NCBI GenBank assembly: GCA_048013815.1
Contig: CM106586.1
Span: 23,808,001 to 23,872,000, forward strand
Length of the DNA stretch: 64,000 nt
DNA from: Setoptus koraiensis
Taxonomy: Eukaryota > Arthropoda
Reading direction: 5' to 3'
Below are positions 1-9,800 of this stretch, in pieces; positions within the stretch are counted from its first letter, which is position 1; each line of letters opens with the position of its first letter. The notes beneath the pieces were generated by a model. That model saw only the letters and a list, made by a program, of their open reading frames with translations, had not been told where the DNA came from and ran no database searches. Made by a program: the position numbers and the translations under genes.

Positions 1-1768
1 CGGTCAGTGTTGACAACAAGAACGTTACCGATGCAATTGAGATGGTTATCATGAGATGATGAGAGCGTGTCAGCAACTCTTTACATGGCCAAAATAGATT
101 CTCCAGTACCTCCCTGACAACAAAACACTCAATAGGATATGTCAGCATGATAGTTATGGTGAATAATAGACGAGCTAAATTAGCGCCATAATCATCGAGA
201 CAAAAATTCTCAAATAAATCCCCTTGGCTAAATGATTTAAATGTTGCATAACCAGCAATACCAAATACAACAACTATGAAGCATGATATTCCTACACTTG
301 CGTGTGTCACCTTGTCCCATCTTAATTGTGTCGGATTCTCTAGGCTACCGTACAACAAAAAAGAGCTATGGTGACACATATAAGCAAAACAAATGATACC
401 AATCGATTGTGTGATGTCGTTACCAATAAAAGTGTACGAGTCGTCGTTGGTTCCAACTAGATTTGACATACGATCAAATCTCATTATAACAAACAATGTT
501 ACATAGATGATCAAACAAAGCGACACCATCGACACCTGATAGATAAATCATGTGTAAATTTAAATGATTGATTGTTGGTAGATAAACAAACAATGGTGAA
601 CCATGCATCCGTCTGTCAACAAATAGACATATATTAACATACTGATTAAGTAATGTATAATCGTTAGTTAACTCACCTTCGACATCTTTGCAATATCTTT
701 CTGGAGCGACAGTGGAAGTGTAACAAATATGGTGGATAAAAATACAATAGAATTTCTATTTGCCAGTATGTGGGAGTGGCTCACTGCGGGGGAAATTGTT
801 GAAATCAATCAAAATTGATTAATCAATTAATTAGCATGGATGCATGGATATAACTTTAACTGACAGGGATGCAATTCAATATTAGTTCTTACAAGCGAAT
901 ATCCATCGGAAGACCTTTGTAACGGTGTCGCCAATAATCACGTTGTAACTTATCATTGCTTTTTTGCAATTGTCGATGATTCGATGTGGACGAGACCCAT
1001 TAAAGAAATGTCAAATCAATTAATTGTAGTCAATTAGGATGAACAGTGAAAAACAGTAAAATCTAATCGTTTTAAACATCTATATGAAGTACCAGGTACA
1101 TACCAATGAAAGGGTAAACAAACTGTAACAGTGTCAATAGGTAAAATCCTGGCCGCCCGAACGCCACATGAACCAAATCCTGATAAGATGTTACGCCGGC
1201 CAGGTTGGCTGATTTGACTAATAGACTGAGAGAATAATCTGTAACTATTGCCAAACCAATTAAAAGAAACAAACCAAAACCAAAGCCGGCCTTATGCAAC
1301 GCGTAAGGTATACCAACGATACCTGAACCTAAGATACTGTTCACATAGTTGAGACCAATATGATTCAGACTAGTAGTAGTGGGCCCATCTATTTGCTGAA
1401 TGGTTGCGCCATTGTTTGTTGTGATCAAATTCTTCAAGTCATTTTGGTTGTGCTCGTAGAATTGGCTCTCGATATTGCTATTGTTTGTGGCCTCGGTGGC
1501 CGAGGGTGAGGTGCCACTTATCTGCAAAAATCAAGAGTATGAATGAATAAGAATGAGAATCGATAGTCAGCTATGCAAATGTCAAACAAACATAAGAACA
1601 TGTATATGCAGTGAGGATAGGATTTGTTGTGCGTACCGTCGATAGGTTTGCTGGATTTCTATTTCCATTATCTTGGCTAACACTCTTGGTGCTGCCGTTG
1701 TTATTGTTGTTGGATGACGTAGATATTGGCTTGAGGATGTGGGCCGATTCCTCTCTAGTGGTTGCCAT
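1..1768 (-). CDS. SLC38A11-like sodium-coupled amino-acid transporter, 5' five coding exons (partial)
   Basis: Multi-pass membrane protein of the SLC38 (SNAT) family, which imports neutral amino acids with sodium; closest by eye to SLC38A11. Five coding exons can be joined in frame with GT-AG splice sites: 1637-1768, 1104-1521, 893-958, 677-783 and 1-535, giving about 419 residues before the window edge. The start is the ATG at 1768 (MATTREESAH); residues 1-80 are an Asn/Ser-rich cytosolic tail. The family core begins at NYVNSILGSGIVGIPYAL (TM1), followed by VTDYSLSLL, SYQDLV, AFGRPG and PFIAMISYNVIIGDT across the exon 2/3 junction, then FVTLPLSLQKDIAKMSK, FAYMCHHSSFLLYGSLE, SQGDLFENFC and LTYPIECFVVREV. 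About nine membrane segments are seen; the last ones lie outside the window. Introns are 109-145 bp. The family assignment is secure; the exact SLC38 subtype and substrate are inferred. Confidence 0.88.
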
Positions 1769-3627
1769 TTTTAGAGAGTATCCAGTATATTAGATTTGTG
1801 TCTCCTCTATTTTGCCCTGTTCTATAAGTTGTTGGATGTTCGGTCAGTCAAATACGAGAAACAATTGATGCAATGATGTTAGCTGCTATTTTACGTCGTT
1901 TCGTTTGGTGGTTTCGTAAAGTTAATTTTAGCTCTGCGTTGATTTATGATCTGATTAATTGGTTGTGATGACATTAGGGAGATGCCCCCACAAATAGTGC
2001 TCAGATATTTGGAGATCAATAGAGAACAGACAGTGGAAGTGCAAATTGCGGGGTACTCGCAATTCAATCTCAATGTCTATCCATATGGACTATTTGGTCA
2101 TGTGTATGGTGGGCGATTGGCATGTAGCCACCACATCACCGAGACACGCTAGTGTATTAATAATAATACGTGGAAAGGTGTCCTTGTTACGTGCCAAAGG
2201 ATGTACAATATTGCTGAATGGGGGATTTGTTGTCGGTTGTTTGAGTTTGCGTCATGAGCTTATTCGTCGCGTAGCCCGTCATAAGCCTGTTATTCGTCAA
2301 CCATAGAGTTTGAGTTATATAATACACACACTTACACACTAGAAGAACCTCTCTTGCTCCTCACTACTTACTATATGACGAAAACAGGAGCTTGCCGCGA
2401 CAAAATAAAGCTCCCTCGTTTTCTCTGTTTGTTATTACCATGCCCGAAGAACAAGACTGCAAACGAACAAAGGTTCTTAGAAATCAGCCAGTCTATTGAT
2501 ATGTTATCCTGTTATACTTTCGATCATTATGTAATACTATGTTGGAAATGTGTTTGAGAGTGTGACCGTTCATTATTTATGTTTTTTTTATCCTTAATAA
2601 TAATGGCATCCAGAAAGGGCAAAGGTGGCGGTGATGGCGGTGCACAATATATTATTATTACTGTATTATTATTATCATATAAGTTTACTTCTTTCTTTTT
2701 CCGTAGAAGAATTTCTCTGTTGCCAAAATGGGATATGATGAGATTAAATTGTCGATATCGACGAGGAAATTAATAAAATATATACGCCAAAGTGATCTGT
2801 GTTATCTCTTAACGTATACTAACTATGGCTGCTAAGTTGTCGACGAAACATCGAAATATCCACCGAAATCCACAGATTAAATATCCGATGGCTAATGTGG
2901 CCGTCGGAGCAGTTCCATCACTGAGCTCAAGCAGTAGCATGACTTGCCATTTTGACGGTTCTATACCATTGTCAGCGATGTAGTTTCGTCAAGTTCCTAT
3001 CCAATAGGTTAGTACTTCTAGCTCATGTATTGAACTGGAGAAGCAAGAGTAGAATTGATAGAATTGCGAACGAGTCTTTGTTGTTGTCGCTCTTGTTGTT
3101 CTCTCGTTGTCGTTGTTGTTGCTCACGCTCCTCAAAGTTGTTGTTGTTATGTAATAATTCTTTGTTGTGTCGTTACAACAACTATTCACTTCATGTGGCA
3201 AACAGGGCAGTGCTGCCGTTGCAAGTTCTTTGCCATTCCTTTGTAGTTTAGTTATAGTCAGTCTACAAGACTGTCAGTTTAGAGAGCCGACCGACTCAAG
3301 TTGGCTTCGCTCCTTACCTTTTAAGATTTCTCACGATAACGGCTTCGTTGAGAAGAACATAATGCGCTAATGCATCATAGTCAGTCGTATCAATATGGCT
3401 CAAGACAGATAGTAACCCTAATTTTTGTAGCTCTCAAGCAAGTGTTATAAATGCAAGTTCACTTGCAGGAAACCATCATTTGTTGATCATTAATTATCAC
3501 AAGAATAAGTTACATACCTGTAACAAATTGGCTCAAGCTTGATTACTCATGCACATCAGTATCAACAACATGAAATGTCTAGAATATGTAATACACAAAA
3601 TGTATGCATAGATTCCACCAGATATGA
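1769..3627. other. Intergenic region between the SLC38 5' end and the GLE1 3' end
   Basis: No coding region is recognised in these 1.9 kb. It must hold the SLC38 promoter and 5' UTR, directly upstream of 1768, and the end of GLE1. It contains AT-rich stretches (2640-2700, 2760-2800) and TTG-rich low-complexity DNA at 3075-3185. Short open frames here have biased composition and no family resemblance. Confidence 0.6.
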
Positions 3628-3633
3628 TTTATT
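3628..3633 (-). terminator. Probable GLE1 poly(A) signal (AATAAA)
   Basis: A canonical AATAAA on the minus strand, 63 nt after the GLE1 stop codon; it implies a 3' UTR of roughly 80-90 nt. Confidence 0.55.
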
Positions 3634-3695
3634 TAGTGGAAAAAACAATGAAAATACAACTATTACATTTTTACAATAATTCCTGAACGATGCCG

Positions 3696-5195
3696 CTATT
3701 GTCTTGAAAATCGGAAAACAGTGCCGCCCGTGTCGCCAAATATCGATCCATTGAAAGAGGCTTGTTGTGGTTTAGTCGACTGCCTCTTGGTTTTTTCCAA
3801 GAAACTCTTCAATTGAGCATAAGATGTATCGCTAGAACCCCCCGAAACATCCTTGATCATTAGCAGATACTTGTACTCTATAAATTTTAGAATTTTTCTG
3901 TATTGTGCACCATAGGTTTGATTTAGCTTTTCTGAAGATTCTTCCAAAAAAGCTCGCAGGACGGTAGCTGTTATCACAGGTTCCGGTTTCGAATTCAACA
4001 TTGCCGCCAACCAAGACCATGCATCCTGGACTCGTCTTTGTTGGCACATGGCTGAATATATCATTGTGAGACTACGCATACGGCCCAAATATTTGTCGTC
4101 TGTCTCCAGTATCTTAGTTTCATGGTTGTAGGTGTAGCCACAAACTATCTTATGCTCAATCTCAGAAAGGTTATCACGAGCCGGATAAAAAGGTACAGTG
4201 TAAGGACAGCGCTGCTGTATGCGCGCAATCAGTAGCTCGCCAAAGAGGGGATAGTTATCTATCAGGCTATTGGCCACAAAAGCTATAGAGGATGTTGTCT
4301 CGGATGGTTTCTTTGAATCGAATAATTTAGGGCCAGTGGTGACAAATGTTTGAGCTGCCAAGTCCAAACAGAATAAAGGTGCTGCTTCATGCTGTCTGGT
4401 GTCAATGTAACGACCCTGAAATTCCACAGTTTTACCGCTAAATATTGAGCTAAGTCTGTTGACGGTATCCTTGAGATGCTGAGGTCCTATGTTAGATATT
4501 GAATTTATTGGTTTCCTAATTAATATTCGAAGATCATCTATATAACTCTTGTAACCTACCTCGTCGGTTAATTTCGAATAGGATGCTTTAGTCCTAGTTA
4601 TAACGTTCTGCAATCTCTGATAGTTTTCTATGATAGACTCATCGGAGAACACGTTCTTAGCTTTTTGTGGGATTGATTCTTGAGGCGCTTCGGCCTGCAG
4701 TTCTGTGGCCAGCGGCTCGTATGTTTTAGTTTGCTCAAGTGATTGATCGACTGATGATTTGATTGTTTCAAGTTTTGCTGGTGCTACAAACAAATTAGAT
4801 GGCTGTGGCTGAGATACAATTGTTGACTGAGCCTGCGTTGTTGCTGTTGGCTGGACTTGTGTTGCCATTGTTGGCTGATTCTGTGGTACTATGGTAGGCT
4901 GGCTGGCAAAGGTAACTTTTGGTCTCCTGATAGAGAGATCTTTGGCTGTTTCTTCGGCTACATTCTTCTCAAATTGTTCCACCAGATCATGGAAAATTTG
5001 ATCCCAATTGTCTTTTCTTTTTTTCATTCTATCCGAGACTCTCTGGGAGTAAGATTGTCTAATGCGATCCATCTGGACATCACTTTCCTCGCTAATGTCC
5101 TTCAATGTTTTTATGGTAACATCACGGAATAACCGTGAACTTCTCTCGTCCATCTTATTCATCTCAAGATGAATGAACTGGGAGCAATCTTGCAT
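3696..5195 (-). CDS. GLE1: GLE1, mRNA-export factor and DDX19/Dbp5 activator
   Basis: GLE1 acts at the cytoplasmic face of the nuclear pore, where with inositol hexakisphosphate it activates the helicase DDX19/Dbp5 to release mRNPs; it also works in translation. One uninterrupted 499-residue frame from ATG at 5195. Residues about 1-95 are charged and helical, a short version of the family's coiled coil (human GLE1 is about 700 residues). Residues about 95-180 are a Gln/Thr/Pro linker. The GLE1 C-terminal domain follows from about residue 190; hallmark stretches are CPYTVPFYPARD (about 329-340), AWSWLAAMLN, ITATVLRAFLEESSE and QLKSFLEKT. Intronless here, unlike its neighbours. It is divergent from ZCCHC8 with 301 bp between start codons. 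The N-terminal coil is much reduced; an upstream exon cannot be excluded, but little room exists for one. Confidence 0.93.
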   Translation of the reverse strand: MQDCSQFIHLEMNKMDERSSRLFRDVTIKTLKDISEESDVQMDRIRQSYSQRVSDRMKKRKDNWDQIFHDLVEQFEKNVAEETAKDLSIRRPKVTFASQPTIVPQNQPTMATQVQPTATTQAQSTIVSQPQPSNLFVAPAKLETIKSSVDQSLEQTKTYEPLATELQAEAPQESIPQKAKNVFSDESIIENYQRLQNVITRTKASYSKLTDEVGYKSYIDDLRILIRKPINSISNIGPQHLKDTVNRLSSIFSGKTVEFQGRYIDTRQHEAAPLFCLDLAAQTFVTTGPKLFDSKKPSETTSSIAFVANSLIDNYPLFGELLIARIQQRCPYTVPFYPARDNLSEIEHKIVCGYTYNHETKILETDDKYLGRMRSLTMIYSAMCQQRRVQDAWSWLAAMLNSKPEPVITATVLRAFLEESSEKLNQTYGAQYRKILKFIEYKYLLMIKDVSGGSSDTSYAQLKSFLEKTKRQSTKPQQASFNGSIFGDTGGTVFRFSRQ

Positions 5196-5496
5196 TATGG
5201 TTTTGGTATGATAATTTCTAATAGTCCCGAAAAAATATAATATTATTGTTGCTAAGGTAATAAATTTCTATCAATGTAAGGTGTCCTCGTCTATAGAAAA
5301 AGACACCGTTTCTGCATCTACTGGTATGGAAGTCATCAGCTGTACAGATTCGCGCGATGCACGTTCAAATAAAGCGCCAACTTTTATGGTCACCTGATGC
5401 CAATTTCTGCAGCACGCAGTTTCATCGAAACACTCATTTATTATGCTACATATTTTGAAATGATAAAAATCTGCAAGACCTTTTTTTTTATTAATT
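5196..5496. promoter_or_regulatory. Probable bidirectional promoter of GLE1 and ZCCHC8
   Basis: Only 301 bp separate the two divergent start codons, so both promoters and both 5' UTRs must lie here or overlap the genes. No clear TATA box is seen. A T-rich tract followed by TCCAG lies at the extreme right end (about 5479-5502) and could instead be a splice acceptor for ZCCHC8. Confidence 0.6.
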
Positions 5497-6447
5497 ATGT
5501 CCAGTACGAAACGATACTTTTTGGAAGATGATGGTAAGGATGGTCAGTCATTTAGGCCGGGAGAAATAAGTCAAGAGCTACGTTTTGCATTGGGGATAGC
5601 ACCCGATAAATTGCCCATATGGATATATAGAATGAGAGCCCTTGGTTATCCACCTGGCTGGCTGAAGAAAGCTCAAGTGTCCTCGTTGAACATGTTTGAT
5701 TCGGACCAAAAGGACGGAACGTCAAATGGATCCAACAAGAGGCGTCATCCGGATTTAGACGAGGGTGAAATTGTCGACGAGACAGCCGAATATGATCATT
5801 CGAGCTTAATCGTATACCCAGGCTTCAACGCCCCCATGCCCGAAGGTGTGATTGATTGTCATTACTACCTGGGTATGCCCTCCATGATGGCTCACCAGCA
5901 ATTAGATTATGCAAAAATTCATCTCAAAACTCCCAAACCTTTACCAAAGTCAAAGCGTCTGAGGACTTCTGAAGTGTCTGACGAGTCCTTCGAAACACTA
6001 GAGACCACTACCGACACTTCCAACAAGCCCACAACCTCAGATTCCCCTAGCTCACCTGATAGCCCTACCAGGATGCCATCGTGTTCGGCCAGCACGCCCT
6101 CCCATGATACAATCAAAATAGACGAAGCAACAACCCCTTCTGGTATATTGAAGAAGATTTCCGAGAGTCACCCCATGCCCAATAACCCCAAGAAGCCCGA
6201 TTTGGAGAAATTTTCCGAGGGCATGAGTGATTTGATATATTTCAACAATTTGCCAAATTACACGGGTATTTTTGATAGAGTAAGAAAAGTACTGAATGAT
6301 GCGCGAAATAAAACACCAGAAAAACAAAGACAGGATACGCCTAAAGTTAGCACCCCATCAGAAACAAGCGCAAATAATGAAATAACTACTATTACTATAG
6401 ATGATGATAGTCATAACGATGATAACGACGATGTTATTATGATATAA
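5497..6447 (+). CDS. ZCCHC8: ZCCHC8-like NEXT complex scaffold subunit (PSP domain, no zinc knuckle seen)
   Basis: ZCCHC8 is the scaffold of the nuclear exosome targeting (NEXT) complex, binding the helicase MTR4 and the RNA-binding RBM7. The 316-residue frame has the PSP (proline-rich) domain at about residues 18-58, with FRPGEISQELRFALGI and IYRMRALGYPPGWLKKA; then YDHSSLIVYPGFNAPMPEG, matching the ZCCHC8 segment after PSP; a Ser/Thr/Pro-rich linker; and PDLEKFSEGMSDL with NYTGIFDRVRKVL (about 233-270), matching the C-terminal MTR4-activating segment of human ZCCHC8. An acidic Asp/Asn tail ends the protein. The CCHC knuckle that precedes PSP in human ZCCHC8 is absent. The first ATG is at 5497, but KRYFLEDDGKD just after it already aligns with human sequence between knuckle and PSP, so an upstream exon joining at TCCAG/5502 is possible; none was found in the 300 bp before it. 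Confidence 0.87.
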   Translation: MSSTKRYFLEDDGKDGQSFRPGEISQELRFALGIAPDKLPIWIYRMRALGYPPGWLKKAQVSSLNMFDSDQKDGTSNGSNKRRHPDLDEGEIVDETAEYDHSSLIVYPGFNAPMPEGVIDCHYYLGMPSMMAHQQLDYAKIHLKTPKPLPKSKRLRTSEVSDESFETLETTTDTSNKPTTSDSPSSPDSPTRMPSCSASTPSHDTIKIDEATTPSGILKKISESHPMPNNPKKPDLEKFSEGMSDLIYFNNLPNYTGIFDRVRKVLNDARNKTPEKQRQDTPKVSTPSETSANNEITTITIDDDSHNDDNDDVIMI

Positions 6448-6469
6448 AGGAACTATATAAGTAGTAGGA

Positions 6470-6829
6470 CTATTTGTTGAAATCTCCAAAAAAGTTTAAC
6501 ATATGATGTAAATTAGCATCACAGATTGAATTGGTAGATAAATCCAAAGGATTCCATGTTACGACTAGATTGAGCTTTATGGATCCAGTTTGGTTTAGGC
6601 TTATGGTCATCAACTGACTGTGGGCGGTAAATAAATCTTTTGTTTCGCACAATTTGTTCCCCAGCAAGACCTTTTTGCCCAGACCCTTGCATTCGGACGC
6701 CTTGACCGAAAGAACGTCATTGATGCGAGCCCTGAATATGGCCTCTTTGTGGTCGCACTTTTGTTTGTCTCCTTTAAGTACTCGTATTTTAGTCTTGAAT
6801 TTTTGATTATCTCCATATTTGATGGTGAT
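6470..6829 (-). CDS. RIPOR: RIPOR last coding exon
   Basis: 119 residues plus stop. The acceptor is CCTATAG followed by ATCACCATC, giving a phase-0 join to the GAG codon that ends the upstream exon. It encodes the second half of the RIPOR conserved domain (CKGLGKKVLLGNKLCETKDL, TAHSQLMTISLNQTGSIKLN). No AATAAA is seen soon after the stop on this strand. Confidence 0.85.
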   Translation of the reverse strand: MTIKYGDNQKFKTKIRVLKGDKQKCDHKEAIFRARINDVLSVKASECKGLGKKVLLGNKLCETKDLFTAHSQLMTISLNQTGSIKLNLVVTWNPLDLSTNSICDANLHHMLNFFGDFNK

Positions 6830-9800
6830 CTATAGGCCATTTATAAGTGGATAAATTGGATAGATGAGGGTGATGGTAAATTAATATCACATGAATAGTA
6901 CAAATTTTGATAGATAAATTTAGTTATTTTTGGATAGGATTCGCGTGTGTGATTTAGTAGCGCAGAATTAGCTCATTTCATATGCTTATTATCAAGAAGT
7001 GGATGGCGCTGAAAGGGATCTTTATAACTGTGAGACCGAGACTCAAGATTTAAGAGGATACAAGGACTGACGGAGCTGTTGGCCGCATCGCACGGACACT
7101 GGCTACAAATGGTGGCGAGCGCAAAGTAAGTGATGACGGACAAAGAAGCACCTGGGAAACTTCCTATCGGCAATGTACATGCCGATAGAGAGAAAGTGTA
7201 TTTGGCCGTCCGGAAAACATCTCTTCCATAACTATAGTTATGTAGTGAGAGTTGGTTTCTCAATAATTGTGTAACTCGCATTTTGTTGTTGTTGTTGCTG
7301 CTGTTGTGAATCCAATTATTTATTTATAGTATGATGGATAGAGTGATATGAGTGTGAAGAGTGTTCTCCTTTATGGCCTAGAGACTTTTGGCTATATGAT
7401 TGGGAGAATGAGATGATGATTGCGGCTATCAGAGCATGATGGACTCATTAGTAAACATTGCATGACTTAATTTAGCCGAGGCAGCGGCAGCAGCGACGGC
7501 TCGCACAATATATAAGTATAATAGTGATGGTAATAATGATAATAATACCTGATATCTGTTGTTGTTGTTGTTGAGGCAGGGATGCGAGTGATTAAAATGA
7601 AACCATGATCAAAAGTAAAAAATTGCAGCCTGTTTAATTGCATGCCAATGTTTGTTGGCGCTCATCAGTGGACGCGACTCGAATTGGTAGGATCCGCAGC
7701 AACAATTGTAAATCGAGGAATAGCTCGGGCTTTATTTGGGCGCCGTTATTATCCGTCACTCGTGATAATACACCGTGGTGGGGCAGCAATCATCATTTTA
7801 TGCTAGAAATGTCAGTGATGACGCTGGCTGTTTGATGATTGGCCAACAGTGATGACCGACAATTGACCACTACACCTTGTGGCAGCGTTACATGACTCGA
7901 ACAAATGAACAAACGATGCTCAAATGAAATGGCATCACTGGCAAAGGAGCGATGACCGGCGCTTGCACACAACGGTCGCCATTCATCATTTTCACACAAT
8001 TTGGCCAACAATTTTGTGACCAATGGGAACATGAGTCTGGCTATAACTAACGCACATTAAGAAAAAATACTAACTGTGTATGGATAGCTTGCAAAATGAA
8101 TTTACATTCGAGTTTATGTGTCTAGTGTCCATGATGCAAACAGCATCGTAGATATATGAATATATGGCAAAAGGTAAGGCAAACAACAAATGTAATCTTG
8201 TCCCGAAGCTAATATCTTTGCGTCGCTCAATTGCTGTTACGGGATGCCGTGGGCACTCGATGCAACTGGACGTAACTGCGGCCAGTTGCGCCGACAGTCA
8301 CATCGAGCAGCGGTGATTCAGTAGTGGCGGCGCTGACTGATTGAATGACCGGCCGGCCGACAGACGCCCGACCGGCTAAATGGAAATAATAAAGTGTTAT
8401 TATGAATATAAAGACGACGCTCGGTCAGATCAGACAAGCGCTCACCCGACGCTTTAGAGAGTTTGAGAGTCAGCGAGAGTCACAGGATAGATACAAACAA
8501 CAAGTGTCTATTATACAGTCGGAATAAATTAATATATGCTGGCCAGCGCAAGTGTTTGTGTGATATTAATCGTGCCTTTGCTTACAAGATTGACGACCTT
8601 ACACAACAGCAACAGCGACAGCAACGACAACGACAGCGGCAACAACAACAACAACTTACACTAACGGCTTACATAACACATTACATTAGTTGCGTATGGC
8701 CAGATAACGAGCCAGCGATCGGACCGAGGCAAGGCGATGATTTAGACTAATCATAAATCTTGCGACCACCGCTCTACATTATTGGTTTTGCGCTTACAGT
8801 GCGCTTGTTTGCATCATGGCTTGCCCATTGGCAGCCGTTGTTGCTATTGAGTGTTGTCGGTTGAGTTGTTGGAGAGCGACAGTGTTGGCTAGACAGCGGG
8901 CGGCCGGCCGACAACACAGCGAGCGAGCGAGCGTAATCTACTTTGAATAATCTAGTTTGAATCTGAAATAATCTGGCAATGGCGAGCAATGGACGGCGAG
9001 CGAGCCAACACGACATTGAACACAGGACGACTAACAAATGTTAGCTAACAAATGTGTTCAACGGCAACAACCACGACGACAACAAATGATCATTAATGCG
9101 CTACAGCAGTGCATTACGACAGTGTATCACAACAGTGTATTACACAACAACAGTGTGTGGCTGTCACTCGACGGCTCGCTCATAAACTCGGCGACTTTTG
9201 GTGTATCAACAACGAGATATTTGCACACTCATGCACACTAATCAATGCATTGTTGCCCCCGTCTACCTGTCCAATGTGTTCATTTCAGTTTGCTCAATGT
9301 TGCTCTCCCGTGAACCCTTTTGCTCGCTCTTGAGCTCACTTTTCTGCTCACACATCCAGTGGCCGCCACCGATCACTCACTGACGACACATAACTCATTT
9401 GCATACAATTTATATAATAGGCATAATACAGGCATCGCTGCTACAGCAACAGCAAGTGACAGCCAACGGGACACTTTTGCATCATCGCATCTGGCTCATG
9501 CGTCAGCTATAAATTACCTGTTGTCTGTCCATACAATTTATAGCACATCAAGTATCAAGTGTCTAGGCAACAAGTGGTAACAAGTGCATTGATTTGGGGG
9601 CACACACACTCAACGCTCATTTGCATGTTAATGTGATATGATTATGTAACAAAACTGGTGCTCGTCGCAACCGCAACATTGACTGACTGGCTTTTGTTCA
9701 ATGTATCACAATGTGTGCGTGCTTGCCAACAGATTATAGACAACTCATACAAGTTGCGTAAGCTTGTTTAATGTCACTTATTGTCAACGTTACATTCATC

